A stretch of 64,000 nucleotides of DNA from Streptomyces composti (lineage in GTDB: Bacteria; Actinomycetota; Actinomycetes; Streptomycetales; Streptomycetaceae), in the NCBI RefSeq assembly GCF_012034205.1, contig NZ_JAATEM010000018.1:62001-126000 (forward strand), written 5' to 3'. A program made the translations under genes and the position numbers. Every line of letters starts with the position of its first letter. Position 1 is the stretch's first letter. The notes beneath the pieces are model-generated. The model saw nothing but the letters and a program-made list of their open reading frames with translations, was not told where the DNA came from and searched no databases. Of the stretch, positions 32,229-40,450 are shown piece by piece.

Positions 32229-32975
32229 ATGAGTCTGTTCCGCGACGACGGCATCGTGCTGCGCACCCAGAAGCTGGGTGAGGCGGACCGGATCATCACC
32301 TTGCTCACACGCGGTCACGGACGCGTACGCGCCGTGGCCAGGGGCGTGCGCCGGACGAAGTCGAAGTTCGGCGCACGCCTCGAACCGTTCTCGCACGTGG
32401 ATGTGCAGTTCTTCGCCAAGGGCAGCGAGCTGGTCGGGCGGGGCCTGCCGCTGTGCACCCAGAGCGAGACGATCGCGCCCTACGGCGCCGGGATCGTCAG
32501 CGACTACGCCCGCTACACCGCCGGGACGGCCATGCTGGAGACCGCCGAGCGGTTCACCGACCACGAGGGCGAGCCGGCGGTGCAGCAGTATCTGCTGCTG
32601 GTCGGCGCCCTGCGCACGCTCGCCCGCGGCGAGCACGCTCCCGCCCTCGTCCTCGACGCCTTCCTGCTGCGCTCGCTCGCCGTCAACGGCTACGCCCCCA
32701 GCTTCGGCGACTGCGCGAAGTGCGGTATGCCCGGTCCGAACCGGTTCTTCTCGGTCGCCTCCGGCGGATCCCTCTGCGCCGACTGCCGGGTGCCCGGCAG
32801 CGTCGTACCCTCGCCCCAGACCCTGGAACTCCTCGGCGCACTGCTCACGGGAGACTGGGAGACCGCGGACGCGTGCGAGCCGCGGTATGTGCGGGAGGGC
32901 AGCGGGCTGGTCTCCGCCTACCTGCACTGGCATCTGGAGCGGGGGCTGCGCTCGCTCCGGTACGTCGAGAAGTAG
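32229..32975 (+). CDS. recO: DNA repair protein RecO
   Basis: 248 aa recombination mediator that loads RecA on SSB-coated single strands with RecF/RecR. N-terminal OB-fold (MSLFRDDGIVLRTQKLGEADRIITLLTR...), then a helical domain, and a four-Cys zinc finger (CAKCG and CADC near residues 162-185). ATG at 32229 gives the family N-terminus; an in-frame ATG at 32220 adds three residues. uppS follows 83 bases downstream. Confidence 0.95.
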   Translation: MSLFRDDGIVLRTQKLGEADRIITLLTRGHGRVRAVARGVRRTKSKFGARLEPFSHVDVQFFAKGSELVGRGLPLCTQSETIAPYGAGIVSDYARYTAGTAMLETAERFTDHEGEPAVQQYLLLVGALRTLARGEHAPALVLDAFLLRSLAVNGYAPSFGDCAKCGMPGPNRFFSVASGGSLCADCRVPGSVVPSPQTLELLGALLTGDWETADACEPRYVREGSGLVSAYLHWHLERGLRSLRYVEK

Positions 32976-33058
32976 CCGCAGCAGCCGTCCGGCGGCGCAC
33001 GCACACCGCCGGGCGACAGCCACAGACATCACCACAGCCGTGAGGAGACGAGAGACAC

Positions 33059-33895
33059 ATGGCCGTACGCGACTTCCTGGGGCGCCAGCGCCGGGAGTAC
33101 AGGACGCCGGAACCGCACCCGTCCGGCGCGCGGCCGCCGAAGCTCCCCGGCGAGCTGGTCCCGAACCATGTGGCGATCGTCATGGACGGCAACGGGCGCT
33201 GGGCCAAGGAGCGCGGGCTGCCGCGCACGGAGGGGCACAAGGTCGGCGCCGAGCGGGTGCTGGACGTGCTGCAGGGCGGCATCGAGATGGGCATCGGCGC
33301 GATCTCCCTGTACGCCTTCTCCACCGAGAACTGGAAGCGCTCGCCGGAAGAGGTGCGCTTCCTGATGAACTTCAACCGCGACTTCATCCGCAAGACCCGG
33401 GACCAGCTGGACGAGCTGGGGATCCAGGTGCGCTGGGTGGGGCGGATGCCCAAGCTGTGGAAGTCGGTCGCCAAGGAGCTCCAGGTCGCCCAGGAGCAGA
33501 CCAAGGACAACGACCGGATGACGCTGTACTTCTGCATGAACTACGGCGGGCGCGCGGAGATCGCGGACGCGGCGAAGGCGCTCGCGGAGGACGTGCGGGC
33601 GGGACGGCTGGACCCGTCGAAGGTGACGGAGCGGACCTTCGCGAAGTACCTGTACTACCCGGACATGCCGGATGTGGATCTCTTCCTGCGGCCCAGCGGT
33701 GAGCAGCGCACCTCCAACTACCTGCTGTGGCAGAGCGCTTATGCCGAGCTGGTGTTCCAGGACGTGCTGTGGCCGGACTTCGACCGGCGCGACCTGTGGC
33801 GGGCGTGTGTGGAGTTCGCCTCCCGCGACCGCCGGTTCGGCGGCGCCATCCCGAACGAGGAGCTGCTGGCCATGGAGGGCCGGCAGTCGCAGTAG
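33059..33895 (+). CDS. uppS: Isoprenyl transferase (undecaprenyl diphosphate synthase family)
   Basis: 278 aa cis-prenyltransferase building the polyprenyl carrier lipid for cell wall synthesis. Catalytic segment VAIVMDGNGRWAKERGLPRTEGHKVG (Asp of MDGNGRW), then YAFSTENWKRSPEEV, and C-terminal RPSGEQRTSNYLLWQSAYAEL. ATG at 33059 preceded by GAGGAGACG. In Streptomyces this gene lies beside recO and zur, as here. A GC hairpin follows. Confidence 0.94.
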   Translation: MAVRDFLGRQRREYRTPEPHPSGARPPKLPGELVPNHVAIVMDGNGRWAKERGLPRTEGHKVGAERVLDVLQGGIEMGIGAISLYAFSTENWKRSPEEVRFLMNFNRDFIRKTRDQLDELGIQVRWVGRMPKLWKSVAKELQVAQEQTKDNDRMTLYFCMNYGGRAEIADAAKALAEDVRAGRLDPSKVTERTFAKYLYYPDMPDVDLFLRPSGEQRTSNYLLWQSAYAELVFQDVLWPDFDRRDLWRACVEFASRDRRFGGAIPNEELLAMEGRQSQ

Positions 33896-33900
33896 CCGCG

Positions 33901-33924
33901 GCCGGGGCAGGGGGAGGGCCCCGG
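33901..33924 (+). terminator. uppS hairpin
   Basis: CCGGGGC / GCCCCGG, 7-bp stem with a 9-nt loop, right after the stop. Confidence 0.5.
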
Positions 33925-34027
33925 AGCGCGGGGTGTCCGGTGTCCCGTATAGCCCACGCGTAGGCTCCGGCCGCGTGTCCGGGGCGGGCTGCGGGGTGAC
34001 ACGCGCGGCGCTGCCCACACTGGCGGC

Positions 34028-34762
34028 ATGTCCGACGCTTCTGCTGTCTCCGCGAGCGATTACCGGCGGACGGCCGTCATGGGCCTGCTCACCGTGCTGG
34101 CGGGCGCCGTCGACGCCATCAGCTTCCTGACCATGGGGCACGTCTTCTGTGCGCTGGCGACCGGCAATGTGCTCTTCCTGGCGTTCGCGCTGGCGGGGGA
34201 GGGCGACGTGCCGGTGGCGCGGCCCGCGACGACGATCGCCGGTTTCGTGCTCGGGGCGGCCGTCTCGGGCGTGGTGCTGAAGCGGCTCGCCGACCGGGGG
34301 CGTCCCTGGTTCCCGGTCGGGCTGACGGGGGAGGCGCTGCTGCTGGCCGGCGGGGGCGCGGTGGTGCTGCTGCGGCACGGCACGGGCCCGGTCGGTGACA
34401 CCTCCGACTTCTTCGGCATCGGGCTGGTGTCGCTGGCGATGGGTGTGCGCGCGTCCACCGCGCTGCGCATGCGGGTGCCGGGGATGCCGACCCTGCTGAG
34501 CCAGACCGCGATCGCCGAACTCGTCAACGACGTGCTGAACCGGCCCGCCGGCCTGCTGCGCGGGGCCTCGCCCCTGCAGCGGCTGGCGCGGACGCGGTGG
34601 ACGGCGACCGTGGTGGGCATCTTCCTGGGCGGGGCGCTGTCCACCCTGCTGCTGGTGCCGCTGGGTACCGGTTGGGCGCTGCTGGTGATCGCCGTGCTGG
34701 TGGTGATCGTCGCGGTGTTCGCGATGCTCGTGCCGCTGGAGAAACGGCAGCAGGGCACGTAG
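34028..34762 (+). CDS. YoaK/DUF1275 membrane protein
   Basis: 244 aa with six to seven hydrophobic helices and the family hallmark AGAVDAISFLTMGHVFCALATGNVLFLAFAL near the N-terminus. LTFAD-type residues and further helices follow (TTIAGFVLGAAVSGVVL; WTATVVGIFLGGALSTLLL). No known substrate; sometimes proposed as a transporter. Faces the zur gene, with a shared hairpin between. Confidence 0.82.
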   Translation: MSDASAVSASDYRRTAVMGLLTVLAGAVDAISFLTMGHVFCALATGNVLFLAFALAGEGDVPVARPATTIAGFVLGAAVSGVVLKRLADRGRPWFPVGLTGEALLLAGGGAVVLLRHGTGPVGDTSDFFGIGLVSLAMGVRASTALRMRVPGMPTLLSQTAIAELVNDVLNRPAGLLRGASPLQRLARTRWTATVVGIFLGGALSTLLLVPLGTGWALLVIAVLVVIVAVFAMLVPLEKRQQGT

Positions 34763-34766
34763 GCGA

Positions 34767-34792
34767 GGAACGGGACAGAGGTGTCCGGTTCC
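34767..34792. terminator. Shared hairpin between DUF1275 gene and zur
   Basis: GGAAC-G-GGACA / TGTCC-G-GTTCC with one G-G mismatch and loop GAGG; placed between convergent genes. Confidence 0.5.
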
Positions 34793-34822
34793 CGGTGCGG
34801 TGCGGCCGGTCCTCCGCGACGG

Positions 34823-35239
34823 TCAGTCCTCGGCGGCGGCGCACTCCGCGCAGGTGCCGAAGATCTCCACCGTGTGGGCCACGTTCACATAGCCGTGCTC
34901 CGCCGCCACGGCCTCCGCCCACTTCTCCACGGCGGGGCCCTCCACCTCCACGGCCTTTCCGCAGTTCCGGCAAACCAGGTGGTGATGGTGCTCGCCGGTG
35001 GAGCAGCGGCGGTAGACGGACTCGCCGTCGGCGGTGCGCAGGACGTCCACCTCACCGGCGTCGGCGAGGGACTGCAGGGTGCGGTAGACCGTGGTGAGAC
35101 CGACGGAGTCGCCCTTGTGCTTGAGCATGTCGTGGAGTTCCTGCGCGCTGCGGAACTCGTCGACCTCCTGGAGGGCGGCCGCCACTGCGGCACGCTGCCG
35201 GGTGGCGCGGCCCTTCACGGGCGGTCCTGCGGTCGTCAC
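34823..35239 (-). CDS. zur: Zinc uptake regulator Zur (Fur family)
   Basis: 138 aa. Winged helix with GLTTVYRTLQSLADAGEVD, the regulatory site cluster GEHHHHLVCRNCGK (His-rich plus CxxC), and a second CxxC at the end (GTCAECAAAED) for the structural Zn. Represses zinc uptake and Zn-free ribosomal protein genes when zinc is sufficient. Last gene of the znuA-znuC-znuB-zur set, 75 bases from znuB. It should bind the box at 38030-38044. Confidence 0.93.
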   Translation of the reverse strand: MTTAGPPVKGRATRQRAAVAAALQEVDEFRSAQELHDMLKHKGDSVGLTTVYRTLQSLADAGEVDVLRTADGESVYRRCSTGEHHHHLVCRNCGKAVEVEGPAVEKWAEAVAAEHGYVNVAHTVEIFGTCAECAAAED

Positions 35240-35314
35240 CGTTGCCTCCTCCGTACTGTCCGGGCCATGCCCGCGCCATTCTGCCAGCCCGGGCAGGGGC
35301 GGGGCAGGCGTCGC

Positions 35315-36220
35315 TCAGACGCCGGCCTCGTCCCCGGACCTCCGGGTGGCCGGAATGGCACACTCCGTGGGGTCCCCCGAGGGGTGGGCCGCGGCCAGGG
35401 CGGCCCGGGCGCGGCGGCGGGCCAGCGGCGCGGCCAGCGCGGTCAGTGCGATGAACGCGCCGATGGTCAGCAGCACGATCGTCGCGCCGGGCGGCACGTC
35501 CTGGTAGTACGAGGTGACCGTGCCGCCGAGGGAGACGCTCACGCCGATCGCGACGGCGATGGCGAAGGTGGCCGCGAAGCTGCGGCTGAGCTGCTGGGCC
35601 GCGGCCACCGGGACGACCATCAGCGCGGAGACCAGCAGCAGGCCCACCACCCGCATCGCCACCGTCACCGTCACCGCCGCCGTGACGGCCGTGAGCAGGT
35701 TCAGCAGCCGCACCGGCAGGCCGGTCACCCGCGCGAACTCCTCGTCCTGGCTCACCGCGAACAGCTGGCGGCGCAGCCCCACGGTGACCAGCACCACGAA
35801 GGCGGCGAGCAGGCAGATCGCGGTCACGTCGGACTGCGAGACCGTGGAGAGCGAGCCGAAGAGGAACGAGGTGAGGTTGGCGTTGGAGCCGCCCGGGGCG
35901 AGGTTGATGAACATCACGCCGCCCGCCATGCCGCCGTAGAACAGCATGGCGAGGGCGATGTCGCCGCGGGTGCGGCCGTACCAGCGGATCAGCTCCATCA
36001 GGACCGCGCCGAGGACGGACACCAGGGTGGCCATCCAGACGGGCGACCAGGACAGCAGGAAGCCGAGGCCCACACCGGTCATCGCCACATGCCCGATGCC
36101 GTCGCCCATCAGGGCCTGGCGGCGCTGCACCAGGTAGATGCCGACCGCGGGGGCGGTGATGCCGACCAGCACCGCCGCGAGCAGCGCGCGCTGCATGAAG
36201 GCGTAGTTCAGGATCTCCAT
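35315..36220 (-). CDS. znuB: Zinc ABC transporter permease ZnuB
   Basis: 301 aa ABC-3 family permease with eight to nine hydrophobic helices. The central cytoplasmic EAA-like region is YLVQRRQALMGDGIGHVAMTGVGLG near the N-terminus. The ATG overlaps the znuC stop by one base (TGATG). It forms the membrane channel for zinc with ZnuC and ZnuA. Confidence 0.93.
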   Translation of the reverse strand: MEILNYAFMQRALLAAVLVGITAPAVGIYLVQRRQALMGDGIGHVAMTGVGLGFLLSWSPVWMATLVSVLGAVLMELIRWYGRTRGDIALAMLFYGGMAGGVMFINLAPGGSNANLTSFLFGSLSTVSQSDVTAICLLAAFVVLVTVGLRRQLFAVSQDEEFARVTGLPVRLLNLLTAVTAAVTVTVAMRVVGLLLVSALMVVPVAAAQQLSRSFAATFAIAVAIGVSVSLGGTVTSYYQDVPPGATIVLLTIGAFIALTALAAPLARRRARAALAAAHPSGDPTECAIPATRRSGDEAGV

Positions 36221-36987
36221 CAGCTCAGCAGCCCCGTACGGATCGGTTCGGCACCCGCGGGCGCGTGCGGGTGGACATGGTCGTGGCCGGGCAGCGCGTG
36301 CTGGCCGACCGCCTTCGGCGGCGGGCCGTCGTGCACCACGCAGCCGTCGCGCAGCACGACCGCCCGGTCGATCAGCGGCTCCAGCGGGCCCAGTTCGTGC
36401 AGCACCAGCAGCACGGTCGCGCCGTCGGCGACCTGGCTGCGCAGGGTCTCGGCGAGCACCTCCTGGCTGGCCAGGTCCACGCCGGCCATCGGCTCGTCCA
36501 TGATCAGCAGTTCGGGGGCGGCGGCGAGCGCGCGGGCGATCAGCACGCGCTGGTGCTGACCGCCGGAGAGCGCGTCCACCGGGTCCTTGACGCGGTCCGC
36601 CATGCCGACCTGCTCCAGGGCGCGCCGCACGGCGGCGCGGTCGGCGCTGCGGAAGAGGCCGAAGCGGGTGCGGGCCAGGCGGCCGGAGGCGACCACCTCG
36701 CCGACCGTCGCCGGGACCCCGCCGGCCGCGGTGGTGCGCTGCGGAACGTAGCCGACGCGCGCCCAGTCGCGGAAGCGGCGCCGCGGGGTGCCGAACAGCT
36801 CGATCTCGCCGGAGAGGACCGGCACCTGGCCGATGATGCTGCGCACCGCCGTCGACTTGCCGGAGCCGTTGGCGCCGAGCAGGGCGACGACCTCGCCGCG
36901 GTGCACGGTGAGGTCGATGCCGCGCAGGACGGGGCGCGAGCCCAGCTCGGCGCGGACGCCGCGCAGGGTGATGACGGGCTCGGTCAT
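36220..36987 (-). CDS. znuC: Zinc ABC transporter ATPase ZnuC
   Basis: 255 aa. Walker A LLGANGSGKST, Q-loop VPQR, signature LSGGQHQRVLIARALA, Walker B LLIMDEPMAGVD, H-loop LVLHELG. The C-terminus is His-rich (GHDHVHPHAP), as in several zinc transporter ATPases. ATG at 36987 with GAGGAGG upstream; an open frame continues far upstream without meaning. Between it and znuA lies a 12-bp triple repeat. Confidence 0.94.
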   Translation of the reverse strand: MTEPVITLRGVRAELGSRPVLRGIDLTVHRGEVVALLGANGSGKSTAVRSIIGQVPVLSGEIELFGTPRRRFRDWARVGYVPQRTTAAGGVPATVGEVVASGRLARTRFGLFRSADRAAVRRALEQVGMADRVKDPVDALSGGQHQRVLIARALAAAPELLIMDEPMAGVDLASQEVLAETLRSQVADGATVLLVLHELGPLEPLIDRAVVLRDGCVVHDGPPPKAVGQHALPGHDHVHPHAPAGAEPIRTGLLS

Positions 36988-37000
36988 GCCGTCCTCCTCG

Positions 37001-37036
37001 GGGGTGTCACTCGGTGTGTCACGAGGCGTGTCACTG
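37001..37036. repeat. 12-bp triple repeat between znuA and znuC
   Basis: Three adjacent 12-bp units, each with GTGTCAC in the middle (37001, 37013, 37025), lie just upstream of the znuC ribosome site. On the mRNA each unit contains GTGACAC. Confidence 0.75.
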
Positions 37037-37055
37037 GTGCGGGCCGCCGGGCGGG

Positions 37056-38030
37056 TCACCGGGCGCCCAGGGCGGACCTCAGGGCGTGGAGGTTGGCCTC
37101 CATGACCTCGAAGTAGTCGTCGCCGCGGGAGTCGTCGGTGATGCCCTCGAGCGGGTCGAGCACATCGGTCTTCAGGCCGGCGTCCTCGGCCAGGGTCCTG
37201 GCGGTCCGGTCGCTGACGAGGGTCTCGTAGAAGACGGTGGTCACTCCGTCCTCCTTCGCGGTCCTCGACAGTTCCCTCACGCGGGCGCCGCTGGGCTCGG
37301 ACTCGGGGTCGAGGCCGGCGATGGACTCCTCGACCAGGCCGTAGCGCTCGGCGAGGTAGCCGAAGGCGGAGTGGGTGGTGATGAAGACGTCGGTCTTCCG
37401 CTTCTCCAGGCCGGTGCGGAACTTCGCATCGAGGGCGGTCAGCTTCTTGACCAGGGCCTCGGTGTTCTCGCGGTAGTCGGAGGCGTGCTCCGGGTCGGCC
37501 TTCGCGAAGGCGGCGCCGACGCCCTCGGCGACCTCGGCGTACTTCACCGGGTCGAGCCAGATGTGCGGGTCCTTGCCGCCCTCGTGCGCATGATCGTGAC
37601 CCTCGTGCTCTTCGCCGTGCTCCTCTGCGTGTCCCTCGTCGTGCTCCTCTTCGTGCACCTCGAGGGAGGTGAGGGCGGCGGCGTCGATCTTGGTCTTCAC
37701 CGGGGACTGGCCGATGGCCTCGTCGACGGAGGGCTGGAGTCCCTTGAGGTAGAGGGCCGCGTCGGACTCCTCGAGCCGGGCCACCTGCCGGGCGCTGATC
37801 TCCAGGTCGTGCGGCTCCTGGCCCGGCTCGGTGAGGGTGGTGACGCTGACCTGATCGCCGCCGATCTGCTCGGCGAGGAAGGCCATCGGATAGAAGGAGG
37901 CGACGACGTCGAACTTCTCGGTGTCGCCCGCGGCGGCGCTGTCGCCGGCGCAGCCGGTCAGGGTGCCCAGGCCGAGAGCGGTGACCGTGGTGAAAGCGGC
38001 CGCGGATATCAGGCGTCGTCGTACGTTCAT
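37056..38030 (-). CDS. znuA: Zinc ABC transporter substrate-binding lipoprotein ZnuA
   Basis: 324 aa cluster A-I binding protein. Signal and lipobox LTGCAGDS (Cys near residue 26), metal-binding His in EPGQEPHDLEIS and DPHIWLDP, and a His/Glu-rich loop (EEHDEGHAEEHGEEHEGHDH, residues about 122-141) that gathers zinc. The ATG at 38030 is chosen as it directly abuts the Zur box; two in-frame starts upstream (ATG 38039, TTG 38045) lie within the box. There is no Shine-Dalgarno for any of them, so the mRNA may be leaderless or nearly so. Confidence 0.92.
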   Translation of the reverse strand: MNVRRRLISAAAFTTVTALGLGTLTGCAGDSAAAGDTEKFDVVASFYPMAFLAEQIGGDQVSVTTLTEPGQEPHDLEISARQVARLEESDAALYLKGLQPSVDEAIGQSPVKTKIDAAALTSLEVHEEEHDEGHAEEHGEEHEGHDHAHEGGKDPHIWLDPVKYAEVAEGVGAAFAKADPEHASDYRENTEALVKKLTALDAKFRTGLEKRKTDVFITTHSAFGYLAERYGLVEESIAGLDPESEPSGARVRELSRTAKEDGVTTVFYETLVSDRTARTLAEDAGLKTDVLDPLEGITDDSRGDDYFEVMEANLHALRSALGAR

Positions 38031-38044
38031 GAAAGTCATTTTCA
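38030..38044. promoter_or_regulatory. Zur box at the znuA start
   Basis: TGAAAGTCATTTTCA on the plus strand (TGAAAATGACTTTCA toward znuA), a 15-bp near-palindrome matching the actinobacterial Zur consensus. It abuts the znuA ATG, so bound Zur would block transcription and start access. Confidence 0.88.
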
Positions 38045-38202
38045 AAGAAGATGGGAACCGTTGTCAACAAGCCTGGTGGGGGTGTGCGGCCGGGCGCTCC
38101 AGGGGGGGGCGATTTGGCCGTGGGGCAGGGCCCGCCGGTAACCTGAAGCATTCGCTGGAAGCATCTCGCTTCGTCGCCCGTCGTCGTAATGAAGAGAGCA
38201 CC

Positions 38203-39585
38203 GTGGCCGCCGACAAGATCGACACCATCGTCAGCCTGAGCAAGCGCCGTGGCTTCGTATTCCCCTGCAGTGAGATCTACGGTGGCCAGCGGGCCGCCTG
38301 GGACTACGGGCCGCTGGGTGTCGAGCTCAAGGAGAACCTCAAGCGCCAGTGGTGGCGCTACATGGTGACGTCGCGCGAGGACGTGGTCGGCATCGACTCG
38401 TCCGTGATCCTGGCCCCCGAGGTGTGGGTGGCCTCCGGTCACGTCGCCACCTTCACGGACCCGCTCACCGAGTGCACCTCCTGTCACAAGCGGTTCCGAG
38501 CGGACCACCTGGAGGAGGCCTACGAGGCCAAGCACGGCAGGGCCCCGGAGAACGGCCTCGCCGACGTCAACTGCCCCAACTGCGGCAACAAGGGCCAGTT
38601 CACCGAGCCCAAGCAGTTCTCGGGCCTGCTGTCGACGCACCTCGGCCCGACGCAGGACTCCGGCTCCATCGCCTACCTGCGCCCCGAGACCGCACAGGGA
38701 ATCTTCACCAACTTCACCCAGGTGCAGACCACCTCGCGCCGCAAGCCGCCGTTCGGCATCGCCCAGATGGGCAAGTCGTTCCGCAACGAGATCACGCCGG
38801 GCAACTTCATCTTCCGCACCCGCGAGTTCGAGCAGATGGAGATGGAGTTCTTCGTCAAGCCGGGCGAGGACGAGAAGTGGCACGAGTACTGGATGGAGCA
38901 GCGCTGGAACTGGTACACCGGCCTGGGTCTCCGTGAGGAGAACATGCGCTGGTACGAGCACCCCAAGGAGAAGCTCTCCCACTACTCCAAGCGCACCGCC
39001 GACATCGAGTACCGCTTCAACTTCGGCGGCAGCGAGTGGGGCGAGCTGGAGGGTGTCGCCAACCGCACCGACTTCGACCTCACCGCCCACTCCAAGGCCT
39101 CCGGCCAGGACCTGTCCTACTTCGACCAGGAGGCCGGCGAGCGCTGGACCCCCTACGTCATCGAGCCGGCGGCCGGTGTCGGCCGGGCCATGCTGGCCTT
39201 CCTGCTCGACGCCTACGTCGAGGACGAGGCGCCCAACGCCAAGGGCAAGATGGAGAAGCGCACCGTGCTGCGCCTCGACCACCGCCTCGCCCCGGTGAAG
39301 GTCGCCGTCCTGCCGCTGTCCCGCAACCCGCAGCTCTCCCCGAAGGCCAAGGGCCTCGCCCAGGCGCTGCGCCAGCACTGGAACATCGAGTTCGACGACG
39401 CCGGCGCCATCGGCCGCCGCTATCGCCGCCAGGACGAGATCGGCACGCCGTACTGCGTGACCGTCGACTTCGACACCCTGGACGACAACGCGGTGACCGT
39501 CCGCGAGCGCGACTCCATGAAGCAGGAGCGCGTCTCCCTCGACCAGATCGAGGGCTACCTGGCCGGCCGCCTGGTCGGCTGCTGA
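38203..39585 (+). CDS. glyS: Glycyl-tRNA synthetase (alpha2 type)
   Basis: 460 aa class II synthetase of the homodimeric type. Motif 1 region, CxxC pair in CTSCHKRF and CPNCGNKGQF (Zn-like insertion), motif 2 FRNEITPGNFIFRTREFEQMEMEFF, motif 3 GVGRAMLAFLLDAY, and an anticodon-binding domain at the end (VKVAVLPLSRNPQLSPKAKGLAQALR). GTG at 38203 with a moderate GAAGAGAG upstream. Divergent from znuA, sharing a 172-base gap with the Zur box at the far side. A strong hairpin follows. Confidence 0.96.
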   Translation: MAADKIDTIVSLSKRRGFVFPCSEIYGGQRAAWDYGPLGVELKENLKRQWWRYMVTSREDVVGIDSSVILAPEVWVASGHVATFTDPLTECTSCHKRFRADHLEEAYEAKHGRAPENGLADVNCPNCGNKGQFTEPKQFSGLLSTHLGPTQDSGSIAYLRPETAQGIFTNFTQVQTTSRRKPPFGIAQMGKSFRNEITPGNFIFRTREFEQMEMEFFVKPGEDEKWHEYWMEQRWNWYTGLGLREENMRWYEHPKEKLSHYSKRTADIEYRFNFGGSEWGELEGVANRTDFDLTAHSKASGQDLSYFDQEAGERWTPYVIEPAAGVGRAMLAFLLDAYVEDEAPNAKGKMEKRTVLRLDHRLAPVKVAVLPLSRNPQLSPKAKGLAQALRQHWNIEFDDAGAIGRRYRRQDEIGTPYCVTVDFDTLDDNAVTVRERDSMKQERVSLDQIEGYLAGRLVGC

Positions 39586-39614
39586 CCGGCTTCGGGCCCG
39601 CTCAGGTTCACGAC

Positions 39615-39653
39615 GCCCACCCGCCGCCCGGCACCGTCGGACGGCGGGTGGGC
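39615..39653 (+). terminator. glyS terminator
   Basis: 12-bp perfect stem GCCCACCCGCCG / CGGCGGGTGGGC with a 15-nt loop, followed by GCTTCC. Confidence 0.75.
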
Positions 39654-39787
39654 GCTTCCGTACCGTGGCGCGGCCGGGGTGCGGGGGCGCGGCCGTTGAC
39701 GCGCAGGGTCTTCTCCGCGAAGTGGTCCTCGATACCGGCGGTCGAATGGACCTGTATCGGGGTCCGCGCCCTCAGCAGGCTGAGGGC

Positions 39788-40420
39788 ATGAGTATCGCGT
39801 TTCTGCTGACCACGCTGGTCGTCGTCGTCACGCCCGGGACCGGAGTCGTCCACACCCTCGCCGCGGCGCTGGCATGGGGGCGGCGGGCCGGTGTCGTGGC
39901 CGCGTTCGGGTGCACGCTCGGGATCGTGCCGCACGTGGTGGCCGGCGTGACCGGGCTCGCCGCGCTGCTGCACGCCAGTGCCACCGCGTTCCAGGTCCTC
40001 AAGTACGCGGGGGTGGTCTATCTGCTGTACATGGCGTGGGCCACGCTGCGCGACCGGGAAGCGCCGGTATTCGGCCCGGAGGAGCAGCGGGAGGGGCAGG
40101 GTGGCGGGCACGTTCCGGCGGGGCGGGTGATCGCGCGGGGCGTGCTGGTCAACATCCTCAACCCCAAGCTGACGCTGTTCTTCTTCGCCTTCCTGCCGCA
40201 GTTCACCGACCGCGGGCAGCCCGACGCGCCGGTGCACATGCTGGTGCTGAGCGGGGTGTTCATGGCGGTGACGTTCCTGGTGTTCGCCGGGTACGGCGTG
40301 CTGGCCGCGTCCGTGCGCAGCCAGGTCGTCTCCCGTCCCCGGGTGATGACCTGGCTGCGGCGGGGGTTCGCCGGGTCCTTCCTGGCGCTGGGGGCGAAGC
40401 TGGCGTTCACGGCCCGGTAG
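39788..40420 (+). CDS. LysE/RhtB-family amino acid exporter
   Basis: 210 aa with about six helices. N-terminal FLLTTLVVVVTPGTGVVHTLAAALAWGRRAGVVAAFGCTLG is the LysE signature segment; VNILNPKLTLFFFAFLPQF is the central motif. Exports an amino acid or derivative; substrate unknown. ATG at 39788 with GAGG about five bases upstream; longer in-frame starts (39665, 39746) lack a ribosome site. Confidence 0.88.
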   Translation: MSIAFLLTTLVVVVTPGTGVVHTLAAALAWGRRAGVVAAFGCTLGIVPHVVAGVTGLAALLHASATAFQVLKYAGVVYLLYMAWATLRDREAPVFGPEEQREGQGGGHVPAGRVIARGVLVNILNPKLTLFFFAFLPQFTDRGQPDAPVHMLVLSGVFMAVTFLVFAGYGVLAASVRSQVVSRPRVMTWLRRGFAGSFLALGAKLAFTAR

Positions 40421-40450
40421 GCCGCAGGGCCGGCTCGGCGGCGTGAGGAG

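Noticed and set aside
36988..39378. Upstream extension of the znuC frame across znuA and glyS
   Set aside because: Composition is low-complexity and no motif is found; the znuC start at 36987 has a good ribosome site.
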